Both the position numbers and the translations under genes were made by a program. The notes below the pieces were generated by a model. That model worked only from the letters and a program-made list of their open reading frames with translations. It was not told the DNA's origin and ran no database searches. Shown here one piece after another: positions 50,372-64,000 of a stretch of 64,000 nt of DNA (its first letter is position 1; each line of letters begins with the position of its first letter). This stretch comes from Bin95 sp965220855 (GTDB lineage: Bacteria; Pseudomonadota; Alphaproteobacteria; Bin95): the NCBI GenBank assembly GCA_965220855.1, contig CBDCQY010000001.1, positions 1,116,001 through 1,180,000 on the forward strand. Direction: 5' to 3'.

Positions 50372-50704
50372 TCAGATCCCCGTGCTCACGTCGATCGAGT
50401 GCCCCGCCTCGAGGGTGACGACCGCCTTCTTCCAGTCGGAGCGCCGGCCCGGCACGCCCCGGAAGCGCTTGGTCTTGCCCTTGACCCGCAGCGTGTTGAC
50501 CTTCCTGACCTTGACCGAGAACAGCCCCTCGACCGCCTGGAGGATCTCGGCCTTGGTCGAGTCCAGCGCCACTCGGAAGGTCACCTGGTTGTGTTCGCTG
50601 ATCAGCGTCGATTTCTCGGTCACCACCGGGGCGCGCAGCACGGCGAGCATGCGCTCGCGCCCGATCCGGGGCGCGGGACCGCGAATGGCGCGGGCGCGGC
50701 TCAT
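50372..50704 (-). CDS. rplW: 50S ribosomal protein L23
   Basis: 110 residues. Core: MLAVLRAPVVTEKSTLISEH, VKVRKVNTLRVKGKTKRFRG. The first 18 residues (MSRARAIRGPAPRIGRER) precede the usual L23 start; an internal Met19 start is possible, but the 4-nt overlap with rplD supports 50704. At the tunnel exit, the docking site of trigger factor and SRP. Confidence 0.95.
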   Translation of the reverse strand: MSRARAIRGPAPRIGRERMLAVLRAPVVTEKSTLISEHNQVTFRVALDSTKAEILQAVEGLFSVKVRKVNTLRVKGKTKRFRGVPGRRSDWKKAVVTLEAGHSIDVSTGI

Positions 50705-51321
50705 GACAGGCGCTCCTCGAGATGGGCGGCGGCGTCGCGGGTCAGCACCAGCACCTCGCGGCGCAGAATGTCATAGACATTGGCGCCTTGGCGCGGCAGC
50801 ACATCGACGCCGACGATATTGGCGGCGGCGCGGCGGAAATTCTCGTCGATCGCCTCGCCGCCCACGATCAGCGCCGAGGCGAGCTCCATGTCGCGGAAGC
50901 GCGCCGCCAGTTCGCGCGTGCGCGCATTCTCCAGCGCGAGGTCCTCGACCACGATCAGCTGGCCGGCCTGCGCCTTGGCGGCGAGCGCCGAGCGCAGGCC
51001 CGCCGCGCGCACCTTCTTCGGCAGCTTGTGGGCGTGGCTGCGCACGCGCGGCCCGTGCGCCACGCCGCCGCCGCGAAAGATGTTGGCGCTGGCCGCGCCG
51101 TGACGCGCCCGGCCGGTGCCTTTCTGGCGGTAGATCTTCGACTTGACGCGGGCGACCTCGCCGCGCTCCTTGACCTTGTGGGCGCCGCTGCGCCGCCGGG
51201 CGCGCTGCCAGTTCACCACGCGCGCCAGCAGGTCGGGGCGCACCGCGCCGCCGAACACGGCGTCCGCGAGCTCGATCGTGCCGGTCTCGCGGTTGTTCCA
51301 GTCCCTGACCGGGAGTTGCAT
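50701..51321 (-). CDS. rplD: 50S ribosomal protein L4
   Basis: 206 residues from ATG 51321 (MQLPVRDWNNRETGTIELAD). The tunnel loop region has KIYRQKGTGRARHGAASANI and FRGGGVAHGPRVRSHAHKLP. In E. coli L4 represses its own S10 operon; whether it does so here cannot be told. Its ATG shares a base with the rplC stop. Confidence 0.98.
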   Translation of the reverse strand: MQLPVRDWNNRETGTIELADAVFGGAVRPDLLARVVNWQRARRRSGAHKVKERGEVARVKSKIYRQKGTGRARHGAASANIFRGGGVAHGPRVRSHAHKLPKKVRAAGLRSALAAKAQAGQLIVVEDLALENARTRELAARFRDMELASALIVGGEAIDENFRRAAANIVGVDVLPRQGANVYDILRREVLVLTRDAAAHLEERLS

Positions 51322-52025
51322 CAGCCCTGCTCCCCGCTCTCGGCGTCTTCCGCCGCCCGGAGGCCGGCGGGGTAGGGCGCGGCTTCCGGCAGGCTGCGCT
51401 TGCGGGCGTCCGACACCAGCACCCAGCCGCCCTTGGCGCCCGGCACCGCGCCCTTGACCAGGATGAGGCCCCGGTCGGCGTCGGTCTCGACCACTTCCAG
51501 ATTCTGCACCGTCGCCCGCGCATGGCCGAGATGGCCGGCCATCTTCTTGCCTTTCCACACCTTGCCGGGATTCTGGCTGTTGCCGGTGGAGCCGTGCGAG
51601 CGGTGCGAGATCGACACGCCGTGCGAGGCGCGCAGGCCGGCGAAATTGTGGCGCTTCATCGCGCCGGCGAAGCCCTTGCCGATGCTGGTTCCGGCCACAT
51701 CGACATGCTGGCCCTTGACGAAATGGTCCGCCGAAAGCTCCGCGCCGACCTCGACCAGCGCGTCCTCCGAGACGCGGAACTCCGCCAGGCGCTGCGCCGG
51801 CTCCACCCTGGCGCGGGCGTAATGGCCGCGCATCGGCTTTGTCACGCGCTTGGTGCGCGCCCGCCCGGCGCCCAGCTGCAGCGCCACATAGCCGTCCGTC
51901 TCCAGCCGGCGCTGCGCGACCACGCGGCAGCCGTCCAGCGACAGCACGGTCACCGGCAGATGCGCGCCCGATTCGGCGAAAATGCGCATCATGCCGAGCT
52001 TGCGGGCGATGACCCCGGTTCGCAT
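51321..52025 (-). CDS. rplC: 50S ribosomal protein L3
   Basis: 234 residues from ATG 52025 (MRTGVIARKLGMMRIFAESG). FAGAMKRHNFAGLRASHGVS and GSTGNSQNPGKVWKGKKMAG contain the Gln methylated by PrmB in relatives. A Glu/Ala-rich tail of about 20 residues follows. 16 bp after rpsJ. Confidence 0.98.
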   Translation of the reverse strand: MRTGVIARKLGMMRIFAESGAHLPVTVLSLDGCRVVAQRRLETDGYVALQLGAGRARTKRVTKPMRGHYARARVEPAQRLAEFRVSEDALVEVGAELSADHFVKGQHVDVAGTSIGKGFAGAMKRHNFAGLRASHGVSISHRSHGSTGNSQNPGKVWKGKKMAGHLGHARATVQNLEVVETDADRGLILVKGAVPGAKGGWVLVSDARKRSLPEAAPYPAGLRAAEDAESGEQG

Positions 52026-52041
52026 GAGCCCCTTCGCCTCC

Positions 52042-52350
52042 TCAGACCTTGATCTCGACATCGACGCCGGCGGCGAGGTCGAGCTTCATCAGCGCGTCCA
52101 CCGTCTGCGGCGTCGGATCGACGATATCCAGCACCCGGCGATGGGTGCGCATCTCGAACTGCTCGCGACTCTTCTTGTCCACATGCGGGCCGCGCAGCAC
52201 GGTGTAGCGCTGGATGCGCACCGGCAGCGGGATCGGCCCGCGCACCCGCGCGCCGGTGCGCTTGGCGGTGCTCACGATCTCGCCGGTGGACTGGTCGAGA
52301 ATGCGATGGTCGAACGCCTTGAGGCGTATGCGGATATTCTGATGCTCCAT
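52042..52350 (-). CDS. rpsJ: 30S ribosomal protein S10
   Basis: 102 residues. QNIRIRLKAFDHRILDQSTG, GPIPLPVRIQRYTVLRGPHV and the acid end DLAAGVDVEIKV identify S10 (NusE), which also joins antitermination complexes. 34 bp after tuf, so the S10 part is probably read through from the str part. Confidence 0.98.
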   Translation of the reverse strand: MEHQNIRIRLKAFDHRILDQSTGEIVSTAKRTGARVRGPIPLPVRIQRYTVLRGPHVDKKSREQFEMRTHRRVLDIVDPTPQTVDALMKLDLAAGVDVEIKV

Positions 52351-52384
52351 GGCGTTCGGCCCTCGCTGCCCGGCGGTCGCGCGT

Positions 52385-53575
<1,191 letters not shown>

Positions 53576-53608
53576 CGGTGAGTGTCTCCGTCCCTTGTTC
53601 CCTTGCGA

Positions 53609-55684
<2,076 letters not shown>

Positions 55685-55712
55685 GGGGGGAATGCTCCGG
55701 CTCTGTCCGGCG

Positions 55713-56183
55713 TTACCAGCGATAATGCGAGAAGGCCCGGTTGGCCTCGGCCATCCGGTGGGTGTCCTCGCGCTTCTTCACGGCCGCGCCGCGCTGGTTG
55801 ATGGCGTCGATCAGCTCGCCGCTCAGCCGGTCGGTCATGGTCTTCTCGGAGCGCTTGCGCGCCACGTCGATCAGCCAGCGTATGGCCAGCGCCTGGGCGC
55901 GCTCGGGGCGCACCTCCACCGGCACCTGGTAGGTCGCGCCGCCGACCCGGCGCGAGCGCACCTCCAGATTGGGGCGCACATTGTCGAGCGCGGCGTGGAA
56001 CACTTCGAGCGCGCCGACGCCGGCGCGCCGCTCGGCCCTCTCCAGCGCGTCATAGACGATGCGCTCGGCCGTGGATTTCTTGCCGTCCAGCATCAGGCAG
56101 TTGACGAACTTGGAGATCACCGCATCCCCGTAGCGGGGATCGGGCACAGGATCGCGCTTCTCTGCGGCGCGGCGTCGCGACAT
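55713..56183 (-). CDS. rpsG: 30S ribosomal protein S7
   Basis: 156 residues. MSRRRAAEKRDPVPDPRYGD at the start, LMLDGKKSTAERIVYDALER, and NRAFSHYRW at the end identify S7, which nucleates the small-subunit head. 13 bp after rpsL. Confidence 0.98.
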   Translation of the reverse strand: MSRRRAAEKRDPVPDPRYGDAVISKFVNCLMLDGKKSTAERIVYDALERAERRAGVGALEVFHAALDNVRPNLEVRSRRVGGATYQVPVEVRPERAQALAIRWLIDVARKRSEKTMTDRLSGELIDAINQRGAAVKKREDTHRMAEANRAFSHYRW

Positions 56184-56196
56184 CGCTCCGGCTCCC

Positions 56197-56568
56197 CTAT
56201 CTCGGGCGCTTGGCGCCGTATTTGGAGCGCCGCTGCCGGCGGTCCGCCACGCCCTGGGTGTCGAGCGTTCCGCGAATGACGTGGTAGCGCACGCCCGGCA
56301 GGTCCTTCACCCGCCCGCCGCGAATCAGCACCACGGAATGCTCCTGCAGATTGTGCCCGACGCCCGGAATGTAGGTCGTCACCTCGAAGCCGTTGGTCAG
56401 CCGCACGCGCGCCACCTTGCGCAGCGCCGAGTTCGGCTTCTTCGGCGTCGTCGTATAGACGCGGGTGCACACGCCGCGCTTCTGCGGGCAGCCTTCCAGC
56501 GCCGGCACCTTGTTGCGCGCGCGGGGCGCGGTCCGCGACTTGCGGATCAGCTGGTTGATCGTCGGCAT
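56197..56568 (-). CDS. rpsL: 30S ribosomal protein S12
   Basis: 123 residues from ATG 56568 (MPTINQLIRKSRTAPRARNK). KKPNSALRKVARVRLTNGFE contains the Lys of the decoding-centre PNSA loop in its streptomycin-sensitive form, and GGRVKDLPGVRYHVIRGTLD the second such site. First gene after the 281-bp gap behind rpoC. Confidence 0.98.
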   Translation of the reverse strand: MPTINQLIRKSRTAPRARNKVPALEGCPQKRGVCTRVYTTTPKKPNSALRKVARVRLTNGFEVTTYIPGVGHNLQEHSVVLIRGGRVKDLPGVRYHVIRGTLDTQGVADRRQRRSKYGAKRPR

Positions 56569-56849
56569 TACGCCTCCCTGACAGTCCCGCCCCGGCCCGG
56601 CCGCCCGGACGATTTCCGACGCCGAAATCGGACATGCGCGCCGCGCGCTTTCCATCGCGCGCGCCCGCCTGCCCGCTCCAGTGTCCGGAATGTCGCTTCC
56701 GCTCGGCCCCAGACCGGCTCGGAGACGCGTCTAAACCCGCAACGGCTGCGGGCTTACCGCCGCCTCCCCGAAAAGGCGGCTGCGTTGTAGCCCCGGAGCC
56801 GGCGGGCGTCAAGCGTCGAAACGCCGCCGCCCGCCGGTTTTTTTGCGCG
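56569..56849. other. rpoC-rpsL intergenic region, with hairpins but no gene
   Basis: 281 bp. It contains a hairpin with a T-run reading on the plus strand (56799-56844), a smaller CCGCC/GGCGG hairpin near 56760-56778, and a minus-strand hairpin CCCGCA-GCCGT-TGCGGG followed by TTT (56733-56752), a weak terminator or attenuator. I see no open frame of note and no convincing promoter for rpsL. Confidence 0.6.
56799..56844 (+). terminator. intrinsic terminator oriented antisense to rpoC
   Basis: CCGGCGGGC (56799-56807) pairs with GCCCGCCGG (56829-56837), followed by seven T on the plus strand (56838-56844). On the minus strand, rpoC's direction, the run is a 5' A-tract and no T-run follows, so the element best stops transcription entering rpoC's 3' end from the antisense side. 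Confidence 0.6.
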
Positions 56850-61013
<4,164 letters not shown>

Positions 61014-61050
61014 GCGAGCGCTCCAGAGCGGGTTGCGGAGGGAAGGCGGA

Positions 61051-64000
<2,950 letters not shown>

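Overview
The window is a GC-rich chromosomal segment of a Gram-negative bacterium, almost certainly an alphaproteobacterium. Evidence: lpxC next to bamD, the dapF-mtaB-ftsY order, a zinc-lid adenylate kinase after secY, C-minus S14, and the str-S10-spc-alpha ribosomal order. I cannot name the genus. No tRNA, rRNA, CRISPR array, insertion sequence or prophage is visible.

Layout. 1-1190: start of bamD (cut by the window edge) and lpxC, both minus, for the outer membrane. 1246-2990: cofC (coenzyme F420 assembly) overlapping a luciferase-like oxidoreductase gene by 4 nt. 3169-16524: one 4451-residue secreted protein with signal peptide, a unique N-terminal domain, about 21 fibronectin-III and 19 Ig/cadherin-like domains, and a C-terminal outer-membrane beta-barrel, read as a giant autotransporter adhesin. 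16650-25529: two importer loci, livH-livM with a convergent binding-protein gene and a complete five-gene oligopeptide/dipeptide system. 25558-32512: accessory and metabolic genes (Uma2 nuclease, NtaA-type monooxygenase, glutathione transferase, GlxA-type regulator, citramalate synthase, TrmJ) and two convergent HigA-type regulators. 32554-38145, minus: ftsY, mtaB, dapF, then gamma-glutamyltransferase and an EamA transporter. 38183-64000, minus: rplQ back to a partial rpoB, the transcription and translation superoperon.

How genes work together. The superoperon makes the RNA polymerase core, about 27 ribosomal proteins, EF-G, EF-Tu, SecY and Adk, mostly with tiny gaps or overlaps. FtsY and SecY serve membrane targeting. 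BamD and LpxC serve the outer membrane in which the autotransporter barrel must be inserted. MtaB and TrmJ both modify tRNA near the anticodon loop, and each lies in an operon ending in a HigA-type gene.

Two things stand out. First, between rplX and rplE there is an AT-rich segment (about 46% G+C by hand count over 46211-46510) with its own Shine-Dalgarno and start codon. Its reading frame runs without a stop into ribosomal protein L5, adding 100 residues I do not recognise, and 6-bp direct repeats bound it. Second, the giant adhesin is built from a large repeat present about two and a half times, with exact 279-bp tandem arrays inside it and AT-rich, highly diverged stretches in three homologous fibronectin domains.
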